The notes beneath the pieces were generated by a model that was given only the letters and a program-made list of their open reading frames with translations, was not told the DNA's origin and made no database searches. From contig NZ_RAPQ01000010.1 of NCBI RefSeq assembly GCF_003610555.1, forward strand, positions 248,001-312,000: a stretch of DNA of 64,000 bases. Direction: 5' to 3'. This DNA comes from Marinifilum flexuosum (lineage in GTDB: Bacteria > Bacteroidota > Bacteroidia > Bacteroidales > Marinifilaceae). The position numbers and the translations under genes are program-made. Shown piece after piece: positions 35,576 through 45,090 of this stretch (position 1 is its first letter; every line of letters begins with the position of its first letter).

Positions 35576-38038
35576 AAGATATATGCGTTTCACACGGCGC
35601 GAAACGGTGGTAAGTATTTCGTAAGGAATAGTATCGAGCTGCTCGGCCATTTGGCTTACCGGATAATCGTCGCCGAAAATGGTAACCGTATCGCCTTCCT
35701 TGGCTTCCACACCGCTAAGGTCTATCATACTCATGTCCATGCACACATTACCCACCACAGGACAAAGCTTGCCGTTTACCAACACCTTGCCATGGCCATT
35801 GCTTAGCTTGCGGCTGAAACCATCGGCATAACCAATTGGAATAACGCCTATGCGGGTATCTTTTTCGAGCACGCCCTTGCGCCCGTATCCAATGGTATTT
35901 TCTTTCGATACGGTTTTAATTTGCGAGATGGTGGTTTTAAGTGTGCTTACATTCATCAGCTTATGCTGATGCACTGCACTTACGCCATACAAACCAATGC
36001 CCAGTCGCACCATTTCGAATTGCGCATCGGCAAAACGTTCAATTCCTGCCGAGTTTAGCACATGACGATCGATGGCATAGTGAAAATGCTGGCGTATTTT
36101 ATCGCTCCATTGCCTGAACAATTGTATTTGATGACTGGTATAATCGTCGTGTTGCTCCTCGTCGGCACCAGCCAAATGCGAGAATACTGATCGGATATAG
36201 AAATGATCGTTGCTGCGAATTTGTTCAATTAAATCGTCGAGCTCCACCTCCATAAAACCCATGCGATGCATTCCGGTATCGAGCTTTATGTGTATGGGAT
36301 AATTTTTGACCACATTTTTACGCAAAGCCTGCTGGAATTCGTGCAATATTTTAAGGTTATAGATTTCGGGTTCCAGATTGTACTCAATCATGGTTTCGAA
36401 ACTATGCGGCTCGGGATTCATCACAATAATTGGGATGTTGATTCCTGCATTGCGCAGCTCCACTCCCTCGTCGGCAATGGCAACTGCCAGATAATCGACC
36501 CTATGATATTGCAACAGATTGGCAATTTCTACCGATCCACTACCGTATGAGAATGCCTTTACCATTACAGTAAGCTTGGTTTGGGGTTTAAGCAGCGATC
36601 TGAAATAATTCAGGTTATGCACCATGGCATTTAAATCGACCTCGAGAACGGTTCGGTGTGCCTTAAATTGCAAGGCTTTCGATATTCGTTCGAAGTGAAA
36701 ATTTCTGGCTCCTTTTATCAGGATTACCTCATCGTGAAACTTGCTTCGATTAAATTGTAACAAAAACAAATTGGTATCCTGGTAGAATATTGCATTATCG
36801 CCAAACAAATCGGCTTGCATGGATATGCGCTCGCCTATACCAATGATGCGATCGATTTTTTGCTTGGCAACCAATTTTGCCACCGCCCTGTACAATCGCT
36901 TATCGGTGTATCCCGATTGGTAAATATCCGATAGGATGATGCATTTTTTCTTATCGATTTGCTGTCGGTTCATTAAATCGATAGCAATCTCTAGCGATCC
37001 CAAATCGGAATTGTAATAGTCGTTGATTAAAGTGCAATTGCCAAAACCTTCTTTAATTTCCAATCGCATGGCAACTGGCTCGAGCTTTAGCATTTCCTGT
37101 TTCAAATCCAATGCGTCAATGCCCAGCACCAATGCTGTAACATAGGTAGTAATGGCATTATCTACAGATGCACGATCGGTAAAAGGAATTGTAAACTCGC
37201 TGGTGTTTTTCCCAACCTGAATGGTGATATTGGTTCGGTTGCCTTTTTGTTGCTCCTTTACAATTCTGCAATAGGCATGCTTGTTTCTGGCCCATGTATA
37301 TTGCTTCTGATTTGGCTCAAGATTTACCACAAAAGAATTCACCACCAAAGCATCATCGGAACAGTACACCACTTTTTTGCAAGTTGTAAACAACTTTAAC
37401 TTTTCGGATAATAAATGCTGTTTGTCCTCAAAATTTTCGCGATGTGCTTGGCCAAGGTGTGTAAATACCCCGATGCTTGGTTGAATAATTTCAGCCAATT
37501 GTTGCATTTCTTCGGGTTGAGAAATTCCCGCTTCGAAAATCCCCAAATTCGCATTGGAATTCAAATTCCAAACCGATAATGGTACTCCAACCTGTGAATT
37601 GTAACTTTTGGGACTACGAACCACCCGGCAACTATTTTGCAAAACCTGATTCAACCACTCCTTTACAATGGTTTTTCCATTGCTTCCGGTTATACCGATA
37701 ACGGGAGAATTGAAATGCTCACGATGCCTGGCTGTAAGTGTCTGAAGTGCTTTTAATGTATCCTCGACACGAACAAAAGAAGCATTTGTATATTTTTTTA
37801 GGCTTACATCATCCTTACTAATTACAAAAGCCCGAACGCCTTTCTGGTATAAGTCCGAGATGTATTTGTGCCCGTCGTGGCGATCGCCTACAATGGCAAA
37901 AAATACAGCTTCCTCAGGCAGATATAAAGATCTGCTGTCAATTGATATGGACTGAATTTCATAATCGGCATTGCCAATTAGTTCCCCACCAACAATTTGG
38001 GCTATCAATCCTATGGAGTACAATTGCTCAGATCTCAT
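35567..38038 (-). CDS. murF-alr: MurF-alanine racemase fusion
   Basis: The 823-residue protein fuses two cell-wall enzymes. The N-terminal half (about 1-450) is MurF, UDP-MurNAc-tripeptide:D-Ala-D-Ala ligase, with P-loop GITGSNGKTIVKEW near residue 115 and LINDYYNSDLGS. The C-terminal half (about 460-823) is alanine racemase, with the PLP lysine in VMVKAFSYGSGS, LDTGMHRMGF and the second catalytic Tyr in GYGRKG. The fusion is known in Bacteroidota. Codon use is visibly more GC-rich than in the neighbours, especially in the alr half. Confidence 0.96.
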   Translation of the reverse strand: MRSEQLYSIGLIAQIVGGELIGNADYEIQSISIDSRSLYLPEEAVFFAIVGDRHDGHKYISDLYQKGVRAFVISKDDVSLKKYTNASFVRVEDTLKALQTLTARHREHFNSPVIGITGSNGKTIVKEWLNQVLQNSCRVVRSPKSYNSQVGVPLSVWNLNSNANLGIFEAGISQPEEMQQLAEIIQPSIGVFTHLGQAHRENFEDKQHLLSEKLKLFTTCKKVVYCSDDALVVNSFVVNLEPNQKQYTWARNKHAYCRIVKEQQKGNRTNITIQVGKNTSEFTIPFTDRASVDNAITTYVTALVLGIDALDLKQEMLKLEPVAMRLEIKEGFGNCTLINDYYNSDLGSLEIAIDLMNRQQIDKKKCIILSDIYQSGYTDKRLYRAVAKLVAKQKIDRIIGIGERISMQADLFGDNAIFYQDTNLFLLQFNRSKFHDEVILIKGARNFHFERISKALQFKAHRTVLEVDLNAMVHNLNYFRSLLKPQTKLTVMVKAFSYGSGSVEIANLLQYHRVDYLAVAIADEGVELRNAGINIPIIVMNPEPHSFETMIEYNLEPEIYNLKILHEFQQALRKNVVKNYPIHIKLDTGMHRMGFMEVELDDLIEQIRSNDHFYIRSVFSHLAGADEEQHDDYTSHQIQLFRQWSDKIRQHFHYAIDRHVLNSAGIERFADAQFEMVRLGIGLYGVSAVHQHKLMNVSTLKTTISQIKTVSKENTIGYGRKGVLEKDTRIGVIPIGYADGFSRKLSNGHGKVLVNGKLCPVVGNVCMDMSMIDLSGVEAKEGDTVTIFGDDYPVSQMAEQLDTIPYEILTTVSRRVKRIYLQE

Positions 38039-38078
38039 TTAATAAGGCTTTGAATAAATGTCTTAATGATTTAAAATT

Positions 38079-38669
38079 CTATTTTGCTTCTGAATGATTA
38101 ATGGCTTTGGTATAGCACTCACGACAAAGCGGTTCGTACTCGTCCCTCTCACCCAATAAAACCAATTTTTCGGCTTCTGATAATCTGTGAGAGTAATTGG
38201 CCAGATTTCCGCAACGCATACAAATTGCATGCACTTTGGTTACATATTCAGCACAAGCCATTAAGCTTGGTATTGGTCCAAATGGTTTTCCTTTAAAGTC
38301 CATATCCAAACCAGCTACAATTACTCTTACACCTTGGTTTGCCAATTCATTACAAACATCGGATAAGCCTTCATCGAAAAATTGTGCTTCATCAATTCCA
38401 ACAACATCAACATTGCTGGCCAATAGTAAAATATTAGCAGAAGTTTCTACAGGAGTTGATCGAATAGAGTTTGAGTTGTGCGATACCACCTCATCTTCGG
38501 AATAACGAACATCGATATGAGGTTTAAAAATTTCTACGTTCTGTTGCGCAATCTTAGCACGATTCAAGCGACGGATTAATTCTTCTGTCTTACCAGAAAA
38601 CATCGAACCTACAATCACCTCAATCCATCCCTGTCGACCTGCTCTGTTTATATCATTTTCAAGAAACAT
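38079..38669 (-). CDS. tdk: Thymidine kinase (type II)
   Basis: The 196-residue protein has P-loop [28 protein letters not shown] (catalytic Glu and Walker B), and zinc cysteines in [13 protein letters not shown] and CRECYTK. It phosphorylates thymidine in pyrimidine salvage. It lies 40 bp upstream of murF-alr in the same direction and may be co-transcribed. Confidence 0.96.
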   Translation of the reverse strand: MFLENDINRAGRQGWIEVIVGSMFSGKTEELIRRLNRAKIAQQNVEIFKPHIDVRYSEDEVVSHNSNSIRSTPVETSANILLLASNVDVVGIDEAQFFDEGLSDVCNELANQGVRVIVAGLDMDFKGKPFGPIPSLMACAEYVTKVHAICMRCGNLANYSHRLSEAEKLVLLGERDEYEPLCRECYTKAINHSEAK

Positions 38670-38795
38670 CTATTATAGTTTAGGTAGTTTTATGCCACTT
38701 ATCATTGAATTCCAATCCACATGGAAAGCATTCAATGCGTAAACGACATTGTAATGTGATTATTTAAAAATTCAAATGGTTGTTACATCGATATA

Positions 38796-38803
38796 CAAAA
38801 ATA
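38796..38803 (-). promoter_or_regulatory. -7 promoter element (TATTTTTG), candidate for tdk
   Basis: On the minus strand TATTTTTG matches TAnnTTTG, about 130 bp upstream of the tdk start. No fitting -33 was seen. Confidence 0.3.
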
Positions 38804-38896
38804 GGAAAAGAATCTTAGCAGAGAGAAAACAATCAAATCAAAAAAATCTCGTTTCTTTGTATAGATTTAATTTAAATCAATAACAAGCTCATTAAC

Positions 38897-39583
38897 ATGG
38901 ATCATAAATTATTACTTCAACTGCTCCAAAATAAAACAGAGGAAATTCAAAACCTTTTGGGTCATTTCAAGAACAATCCTAATGATTTAAATAAAGGTTT
39001 GAATCTTTTGGCAGATCGAATTGAAAGCCTTTCCAAAGAATTTGAATTTATGAAGGATGGTTTTTCAAAAGTAAATTCTTCTGTTCCAAAAGAGGAAAAT
39101 TTAGATTTGTCAAATGCTGAAAGTAGCGAAGCCAAAGTGATTCATCATGAAGAAAAAAAAGAGCCAATTACAGAGGTAACCAAAGAAACTGTGAAGATAA
39201 AAACTGAAACAGTATCAGAAAATTCAACAGAAGAAAAAGTGGAATCCATTGTAATTAGCTCAGAAAAACCAAAAGAAGAAAAAACTGATACTGACGAAAT
39301 ATTAAATGACCAACTGCAAAAGAAATCAACAGAGGTAATTGGTGAAAAATTAATCAATAACAAGCTTAGCGATATTCAAACTGCAATTGGTATTAACGAT
39401 CGTTTTTTATTTATTCGCGAGCTGTTTGAAAACAATCTGGAAGCTTACAATTCCAGTATCAAATTCATTAACGAAACTGGCAATATTAGTGTTATTGAGG
39501 AACACTTTAAAAACAACACCAACTGGGATTTCGAAAATCCTACGGTAATTCAGTTTATGGAACTTACTAAAAGAAAATTCTAA
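38897..39583 (+). CDS. Hypothetical protein with acidic linker, upstream of rsmI
   Basis: The 228-residue cytoplasmic protein has three parts: an N-terminal helical region (about 1-55, likely coiled coil), a low-complexity Glu/Lys/Thr linker (about 60-145) and a compact C-terminal domain (KLSDIQTAIGINDRFLFIRE… to FMELTKRKF). The C-terminal domain looks conserved among Bacteroidota proteins of unknown function. The gene ends 3 bp before rsmI, so the two are probably co-transcribed. Confidence 0.7.
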   Translation: MDHKLLLQLLQNKTEEIQNLLGHFKNNPNDLNKGLNLLADRIESLSKEFEFMKDGFSKVNSSVPKEENLDLSNAESSEAKVIHHEEKKEPITEVTKETVKIKTETVSENSTEEKVESIVISSEKPKEEKTDTDEILNDQLQKKSTEVIGEKLINNKLSDIQTAIGINDRFLFIRELFENNLEAYNSSIKFINETGNISVIEEHFKNNTNWDFENPTVIQFMELTKRKF

Positions 39584-39586
39584 GAA

Positions 39587-40300
39587 ATGTCAAAATTATA
39601 CCTTATTCCTACTCCAATCGGAAATTTGGAGGATATGACCATACGATCTATTAATACTTTAAAAAGTGTCGATTTAATTTTGGCAGAAGATACCAGAACT
39701 TCTGGTTTTCTTTTAAAACACTACGAAATTAGCAAACCTCTTTTGTCTCATCATAAATTTAACGAACACAAAACCTCCGAAAATATTGCCAACAGAATTT
39801 TGGCTGGCGAATCGGTTGCCCTGATTTCTGATGCTGGTACTCCTGCAATATCTGATCCAGGTTATTTTCTGGTAAAACATTGTGTTGAGCAAGGTATTGA
39901 AGTGGAGTGTTTGCCTGGTGCAACAGCTTTTGTTCCTGCTTTGGTAAACTCTGGATTGCCTAACGACAGGTTTTGCTTCGAAGGATTTCTTCCTCAAAAA
40001 AAAGGAAGACAAAGCAAACTAAATGAGCTGGCAGAGGAAAGCAGAACCATGATTTTTTACGAATCACCTCATCGATTGGTAAAAACTCTACAGCAATTCG
40101 CCGAAGCATTTGGTGAAGAAAGAAAAGCTTCTGTTTCGAGAGAGTTGACCAAACTTCACGAAGAAAATGCAAGAGGAACACTTGCCGAATTAATTGCTCA
40201 CTTCAGCTCCAAAACAGTAAAAGGCGAAATTGTTATCGTACTTGAAGGAAAAACTGTCGTAAAGAAAAAGAAAGAATACATTAAGAAAGACAGGGTATAG
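39587..40300 (+). CDS. rsmI: 16S rRNA (cytidine-1402-2'-O)-methyltransferase
   Basis: The 237-residue SAM-dependent tetrapyrrole-methylase-fold enzyme has LYLIPTPIGNLEDMTIRSIN, LILAEDTRTSGFLLKHY, LISDAGTPAISDPGY and LPGATAFVPALVNSGL. RsmI methylates C1402 in the ribosomal P site. A basic tail (VVKKKKEYIKKDR) ends the protein. Confidence 0.96.
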   Translation: MSKLYLIPTPIGNLEDMTIRSINTLKSVDLILAEDTRTSGFLLKHYEISKPLLSHHKFNEHKTSENIANRILAGESVALISDAGTPAISDPGYFLVKHCVEQGIEVECLPGATAFVPALVNSGLPNDRFCFEGFLPQKKGRQSKLNELAEESRTMIFYESPHRLVKTLQQFAEAFGEERKASVSRELTKLHEENARGTLAELIAHFSSKTVKGEIVIVLEGKTVVKKKKEYIKKDRV

Positions 40301-40301
40301 T

Positions 40302-40446
40302 CAATTAACAATGTTCAATTAAGAATTAATAATATTCTTTTAGCTAAAGCATTCAAGCTATCAAGTTAAAAAATGACAAACAATTAAATTGGGGTTTACA
40401 ATTTTATCCCAATTATTCATTAATCATTATTAATTGCCAATTGATT
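40302..40446. repeat. Imperfect 145-bp inverted-repeat element
   Basis: The outer ends are roughly complementary: TCAATTAACAATG…AATTAATAAT at the left and ATTATTAATTGCCAATTGA at the right. An inner stem AATTGGG/CCCAATT sits at about 40384-40411. It fills the whole space between convergent rsmI and the PorP/SprF gene. It may act as a terminator for both or be a small non-autonomous repeat. Confidence 0.5.
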
Positions 40447-40447
40447 T

Positions 40448-41518
40448 TTAGTCTTCGTGAGAAAACTTAGGACAAGAGATGGCCTTATCGCCTAGTTTTT
40501 TCACTTTTTGGCGACGTTTTAGCTTTCGAATTTCTCTTGGATTTGAGTAGTTGTAGTTGTAGGTTAAGGACACCTCTAAACCTCCTCTACTAGATGATGC
40601 TACCTGTAAGTCTGATACATTGATATCATAGGTTAGCATGATTTTTAATCGCTTTCTCTCATAACCAAATGCAGGAATAATATCTTGAGTAAATCGATAC
40701 CACAAGCCATAATGAAAAATTGTACCCCTATTACCGAAAAGAGTCATAAAGTTTGCCCCAGCAATCCACTCATTGGCATTTTTTTCAGTAGTATACATGA
40801 TTTCAGGTTTGAAATACATTCTTGGACTAATCCTACTTTCAGCACCTGCATGCAATGCAAATCGTCTTTTAAGATTATTGGTGCTATAGTTGATATCCTG
40901 ACTTTCGTATCGATAAAATGATTCCTTTGGTTCGTTGATATGACTTACTGAGGTTCCCATGAAATACTTCGTCTTGCCACGGAAATAAGTTACCTGCATA
41001 CCCAGTGAAAAATCCATGTAAAATAGTGATTGAGAAATAAAGTCCTCTCCGGTCTCACCACCTTCCAATTGCTCACCAAATGTTAGCTTACTTAAGTCAA
41101 CTGATTTATTAATCATTTCAACTCCAACACCACCATGTAAAAAGAGTGTATTTCCCGCATTCAAACTCTTGTTAAGAGAAGATGCGAACATTACCTGGGT
41201 GGTTTTTAATCCCCCATCACCGGCTTTGTCATTAAATATCATACCACCAACTCCAATCCACGACGAACTTAGCAATTGGGTTGACAATTTACCATCAACA
41301 AAAACCGACTGAGAAACAAAAGGAATTGTAACACTATTCCACTGGTTACGATAATTTATACCTCCACGAAGATTATAATCCGAATTACCAGTAAGCGCAG
41401 GATTTAACAATAATGGAATAGAATAGAACTGAGAAGAGTGTACACGCTGAGCGGAGAGTTTAGAAACTCCCAAAATTATACTCAACAGTAAAATAAGAAT
41501 ACTCTTTCTCATAAACAC
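40448..41518 (-). CDS. PorP/SprF family T9SS-associated membrane protein
   Basis: The 356-residue protein has a signal peptide (ILILLLSIILGVSKLSAQ) and the family opening SQFYSIPLLLNPALTGN, followed by alternating beta strands of an outer-membrane barrel. PorP/SprF proteins partner with secreted substrates that carry a T9SS type B sorting domain; such a protein is encoded directly upstream at 41721. Either of two ATGs (codon 1 or 3) could be used. The C-terminus is basic. Confidence 0.93.
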   Translation of the reverse strand: MFMRKSILILLLSIILGVSKLSAQRVHSSQFYSIPLLLNPALTGNSDYNLRGGINYRNQWNSVTIPFVSQSVFVDGKLSTQLLSSSWIGVGGMIFNDKAGDGGLKTTQVMFASSLNKSLNAGNTLFLHGGVGVEMINKSVDLSKLTFGEQLEGGETGEDFISQSLFYMDFSLGMQVTYFRGKTKYFMGTSVSHINEPKESFYRYESQDINYSTNNLKRRFALHAGAESRISPRMYFKPEIMYTTEKNANEWIAGANFMTLFGNRGTIFHYGLWYRFTQDIIPAFGYERKRLKIMLTYDINVSDLQVASSSRGGLEVSLTYNYNYSNPREIRKLKRRQKVKKLGDKAISCPKFSHED

Positions 41519-41593
41519 TCATTTGGGTTTGCCATCTACCCCTATTAACTACCATAATATTGGCATAAAACCCCAAAAACAAAATATGAAAAT

Positions 41594-41615
41594 GGGTAAT
41601 ATTTCCTTATTACCC
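41594..41615. other. Hairpin in the leader of the PorP/SprF gene
   Basis: GGGTAATA/TATTACCC with a 6-base loop. On the minus strand it follows the promoter element at 41665-41672 and is followed by a weak T-rich tract, so it could attenuate read-through from the upstream operon. Confidence 0.4.
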
Positions 41616-41664
41616 AGGTTTTTTAACATCTAATTTGACAAAATATCTATCATTTTTGTCGCTC

Positions 41665-41672
41665 CAAATATA
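41665..41672 (-). promoter_or_regulatory. -7 promoter element (TATATTTG) of the PorP/SprF gene
   Basis: On the minus strand TATATTTG matches TAnnTTTG. It would give the PorP/SprF gene a transcript of its own with a leader of about 140 bases. Confidence 0.4.
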
Positions 41673-41720
41673 ACTAATCAAATTTTAAAACTATCATTAA
41701 TAAAAATCGATTGGTCAAAT

Positions 41721-44297
41721 CTATCTTAATATCGTAATGTTACCTGAATCCTGAATTTGACTTCCATCTTTAAAAGTAACTTTCAAGAAATACACATAAG
41801 CATCCATATCCACATTTTGTCCTTTATAGGTGCCATCCCATCCAGCACCTGTGCCACGATGCATATGAACAGATTGGAATACTGTATGACCAAGACGATT
41901 TACAATAAGTAAACTCATGCTTTGCACCTCTTCCACATCACCTGCAAGTTCTAACCTATCATTCTTACCATCGCCATTAGGTGAGAATGCTGTTGGTAAA
42001 TACACATTAAATTGACTTCCATTAGTAGATACATTAATTGTATCTCTACCAATACAACCAAACTCATTAGTTACCTCAACACGATATTCTCCAGCTTGAC
42101 TCACTTGAATGACCTGATCAATTTCGCTTGGCTTAATTTCAACACCTGAATTAACATACCACATGTATGATACAAAATCTTCACCAGCATCTAAGTTAAC
42201 CACCTGACCGTTTGTCAATACAATATCATCACCTAAATCTACTTCTGGAGTTGGATTGAAGGTAACCTCAATACAATCTTCCTCAGTATTTCCGTTCTGA
42301 TCGGTCACATAAACACAATATTTACTACTCTTTTCAACATATATTCCTTCCTCTGTTGATTCCGAAGGAGTCCAACGATAAGTTGGAGTAAAGTCTGCAT
42401 TATTGGTCTTTATTTCAGGTGTCAAGTAGATTCTCTCTCCCAGACAAACATTATCGATATCAGCACCTAAATCAACGGCAAATTTACCTTCGCGCTTGGT
42501 AACATTTATTTCATCTGCTCCAATACAGCCTTGAGCACTAGTTACTCGAACAGAATACACATTTTCATCTGTTACGGTAATGGTTTGGGTAGTTTCACCG
42601 TTTGGCAACCACTCATATGATCCACCTACACCACCATCACCAGCATCAAGCGTTGCACTTTCATCATCAAACAGAACGATATCATCGCCCAGATCAACAA
42701 TTGGTAATGCATGAACAGTAATCGTAACTTGATCTGTTTGTTCATTTCCAGCATCATCGCGAACTGTTACCGTATAAAGTCCAGATTCGTTAACTGTTAA
42801 TGTGGAAGTTATCGCACCATTTGACCATAAATAGGTATAGTTCTGAGAAATCGATGGATTAGGATTCAAAACAATCTCTTCGCCCACACAAATATCCTGA
42901 TCATCACCTAATTCAATTGCAAATACATCATTCACACTTGTAATAATAATCTCATCTGAAGCCGAACAGCCATTAGCATTTGTAACGGTTACACCATAAG
43001 TATTACTTGTGTTTACCTGAATGGTTTGACTCGTTTCTCCAGTAGACCATAGGTAATTTGCACCGGCATTTCCAGCATCAAGTGTTAAGACCTCTGCATC
43101 GGCCAATTGATAATCAGGTCCCAAATCGACTGTTGGAGCTTTCCAAACGGTTACATTAACAAATGCCGACGATTGTTTGCCTGTTTTGGTATCAGTAACT
43201 GTAACAGAGTAAACACCTGTTTCATTCACCTCCAATGTGTTATTAACCGATCCATCGGACCATAAATAAGTGTAGGTTCCATCAAAATCAATTTCTGGTG
43301 TTAACACCCTGCTTTCACCCTCACAGAAACTTAAATCTGCTCCTAATCCAACTGAGAAGGATTCAACAACTGTAACATTCGCATAAACGGTATCACCGGC
43401 ACAATCAAATGCACTTCTTTCTATCAGTTTCACCTGATAATCTCCTGGAGTTACTGCCCATTGAACATCGAAGTTCAATTGACTATGGAAGTTGTCGCTT
43501 AAACGACTTGTACTTTCGTTGAGTACTGTTGCTCCAGCCGGAACAAAAATCTCATATTTTTCACTCTTCTCTATGGTTGCTGTATATGCATGAATGGTTC
43601 CAGACTGAATTACTGGTTCGTAATCGCCAAACACAGTATTTGGCAAGGCCATTACATCAACCTCCAGTGTTTGATTCGCCAAATCTTCCTCGACTGGTAT
43701 TCCGCTCAATGTTTTTGCTTCAACAAGCAATATTTCTGCCCTGTGCGTTTTACCGGTTGTATTCGGAATCTCCAAATCAAAAGTAAATGAATTGGTATAA
43801 ATTTCATTTGCCCCTTCTGGCAATTCTGCCGAAGCCCTATCAATAGAATACTTAAAAGTCCAAGGTTTTGGTCCAGTATAATTAACCGTTACGCTAAGCT
43901 TCCCATTTGTGTCCCCACCATTGTTTTTAGCACAAACATATGGCACCTCAAGATCTTCAAATACTGCTGTTGGAGTTGCATCGTCTACCACAACAAGCAT
44001 AGTAAGTGCTTCTCCGAAACAGTGTGTGCCTAAATCTTCAGGATAAACTTTTACTTCGTAAGTACCTGGATCGCTAAACTGATAGTCTCCCGATTCGAAT
44101 GTCGTCGAAGCCAAATAAGCAACTGATCCATTCGAGGTATTGGTTACCGACCAATGATACTTGTATGAAGTATTTTCATCAACTTTAAAATTAAGCTTTG
44201 TTCCCTTTACTACATACTGCTGCGCCACAGCCGCTAATCCTCCCATGAGGATCAGCAGTGCGGTAAACAGTGTTTTATGTAGTAAGGTTTTAAACAT
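41721..44297 (-). CDS. Multi-domain surface protein with T9SS type B sorting domain
   Basis: The 858-residue protein has a signal peptide (TALLILMGGLAAVAQ). Residues about 25-225 repeat the two-domain module of the six small proteins encoded upstream, including its cysteine pair (THCFGE, YVCAKN). At the point where those proteins end, this one continues through a linker (MALPNTVFGDYEP) into four or five Ig/PKD-like repeats of the form LWS.G…L.V.ESG.Y.V.V.D. The last 95 residues are a type B (gliding-motility-associated) sorting domain: PTAFSPNGDGKNDRLEL to YVYFLKVTFKDG. PorP/SprF lies downstream. Confidence 0.92.
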   Translation of the reverse strand: MFKTLLHKTLFTALLILMGGLAAVAQQYVVKGTKLNFKVDENTSYKYHWSVTNTSNGSVAYLASTTFESGDYQFSDPGTYEVKVYPEDLGTHCFGEALTMLVVVDDATPTAVFEDLEVPYVCAKNNGGDTNGKLSVTVNYTGPKPWTFKYSIDRASAELPEGANEIYTNSFTFDLEIPNTTGKTHRAEILLVEAKTLSGIPVEEDLANQTLEVDVMALPNTVFGDYEPVIQSGTIHAYTATIEKSEKYEIFVPAGATVLNESTSRLSDNFHSQLNFDVQWAVTPGDYQVKLIERSAFDCAGDTVYANVTVVESFSVGLGADLSFCEGESRVLTPEIDFDGTYTYLWSDGSVNNTLEVNETGVYSVTVTDTKTGKQSSAFVNVTVWKAPTVDLGPDYQLADAEVLTLDAGNAGANYLWSTGETSQTIQVNTSNTYGVTVTNANGCSASDEIIITSVNDVFAIELGDDQDICVGEEIVLNPNPSISQNYTYLWSNGAITSTLTVNESGLYTVTVRDDAGNEQTDQVTITVHALPIVDLGDDIVLFDDESATLDAGDGGVGGSYEWLPNGETTQTITVTDENVYSVRVTSAQGCIGADEINVTKREGKFAVDLGADIDNVCLGERIYLTPEIKTNNADFTPTYRWTPSESTEEGIYVEKSSKYCVYVTDQNGNTEEDCIEVTFNPTPEVDLGDDIVLTNGQVVNLDAGEDFVSYMWYVNSGVEIKPSEIDQVIQVSQAGEYRVEVTNEFGCIGRDTINVSTNGSQFNVYLPTAFSPNGDGKNDRLELAGDVEEVQSMSLLIVNRLGHTVFQSVHMHRGTGAGWDGTYKGQNVDMDAYVYFLKVTFKDGSQIQDSGNITILR

Positions 44298-44310
44298 TAA
44301 CTTCTAAATA

Positions 44311-45069
44311 TTAATTCAACACAATTGTTCCATTAATAACTGGTAATGGATGAACTGTAATAGTTTTAGTACTTGCACCTTTAGGCATTGTTTCATGACT
44401 ATCAGCAACAGACACTGCTTTAATTAACTCAACAGTCCAATCTTGATCTGTTGCCTCTGTATTAATAAAGAAGTTGTCTATATCAATACTGATAGTACCT
44501 GTTCCAGTAGTAAACTCCTTATCAACTCCACCTTCTTGAACAACCAAATTATCTTTTACAACACCATCCTTATCGGTAATTCTATAATACAATTTCCAAG
44601 GTTTAACACCTTCATAGGTAACATCAAATGTTTTAGTCTCTGCAGCTCCGTTAAACGAACATACTTTAATATCAGTAGCATCTGCAAACATGAAATTACC
44701 ATCAGCAGGAAGAATTATTACTTCTTGAGATACGGCCTCACTGATACAATTATTTCCATCTTCCAAAGTAGCTTTTATTACGTATGTTTTCCCAACAGTT
44801 CCATCCCAAGTTATTTCAACGATATGATGATCTGCATTTGTTGTAGCCTCATCTGGATAAGCTAAAGCAATTCCAGGATCTAAAGCGGATGCATCTTTAG
44901 TTTCAACGGTCCAGTGAATCATTGTAACACCTCCTGGAGCTGTTACTTTTGTTAGATCAATTGAATATTGTCTTGCCACTCCATTCGTCACCTCTTGTTG
45001 AGCAGAAAGAGAGAAACTCATTCCTACCAAACAGGTCAAAAAGAATAAAAGTCGTTTTATTGATTTCAT
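44311..45069 (-). CDS. Two-domain Ig/PKD-like secreted protein (module 6)
   Basis: The 252-residue protein has a signal peptide (LLFFLTCLVGMSFSLSAQ). Domain 1 (about 25-125) has the Ig/PKD pattern with MIHWTVETK and Cys in DGNNCISEA; domain 2 (about 127-240) opens with IKVCSFNGAAE and has YEGVKPWKLYYRI. It ends with VHPLPVINGTIVLN. It is the last small module before the 858-residue protein, 13 bp away, in one operon. No sorting domain is present. Confidence 0.8.
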   Translation of the reverse strand: MKSIKRLLFFLTCLVGMSFSLSAQQEVTNGVARQYSIDLTKVTAPGGVTMIHWTVETKDASALDPGIALAYPDEATTNADHHIVEITWDGTVGKTYVIKATLEDGNNCISEAVSQEVIILPADGNFMFADATDIKVCSFNGAAETKTFDVTYEGVKPWKLYYRITDKDGVVKDNLVVQEGGVDKEFTTGTGTISIDIDNFFINTEATDQDWTVELIKAVSVADSHETMPKGASTKTITVHPLPVINGTIVLN

Positions 45070-45090
45070 AGTATATTAGTTTAGCCAATT

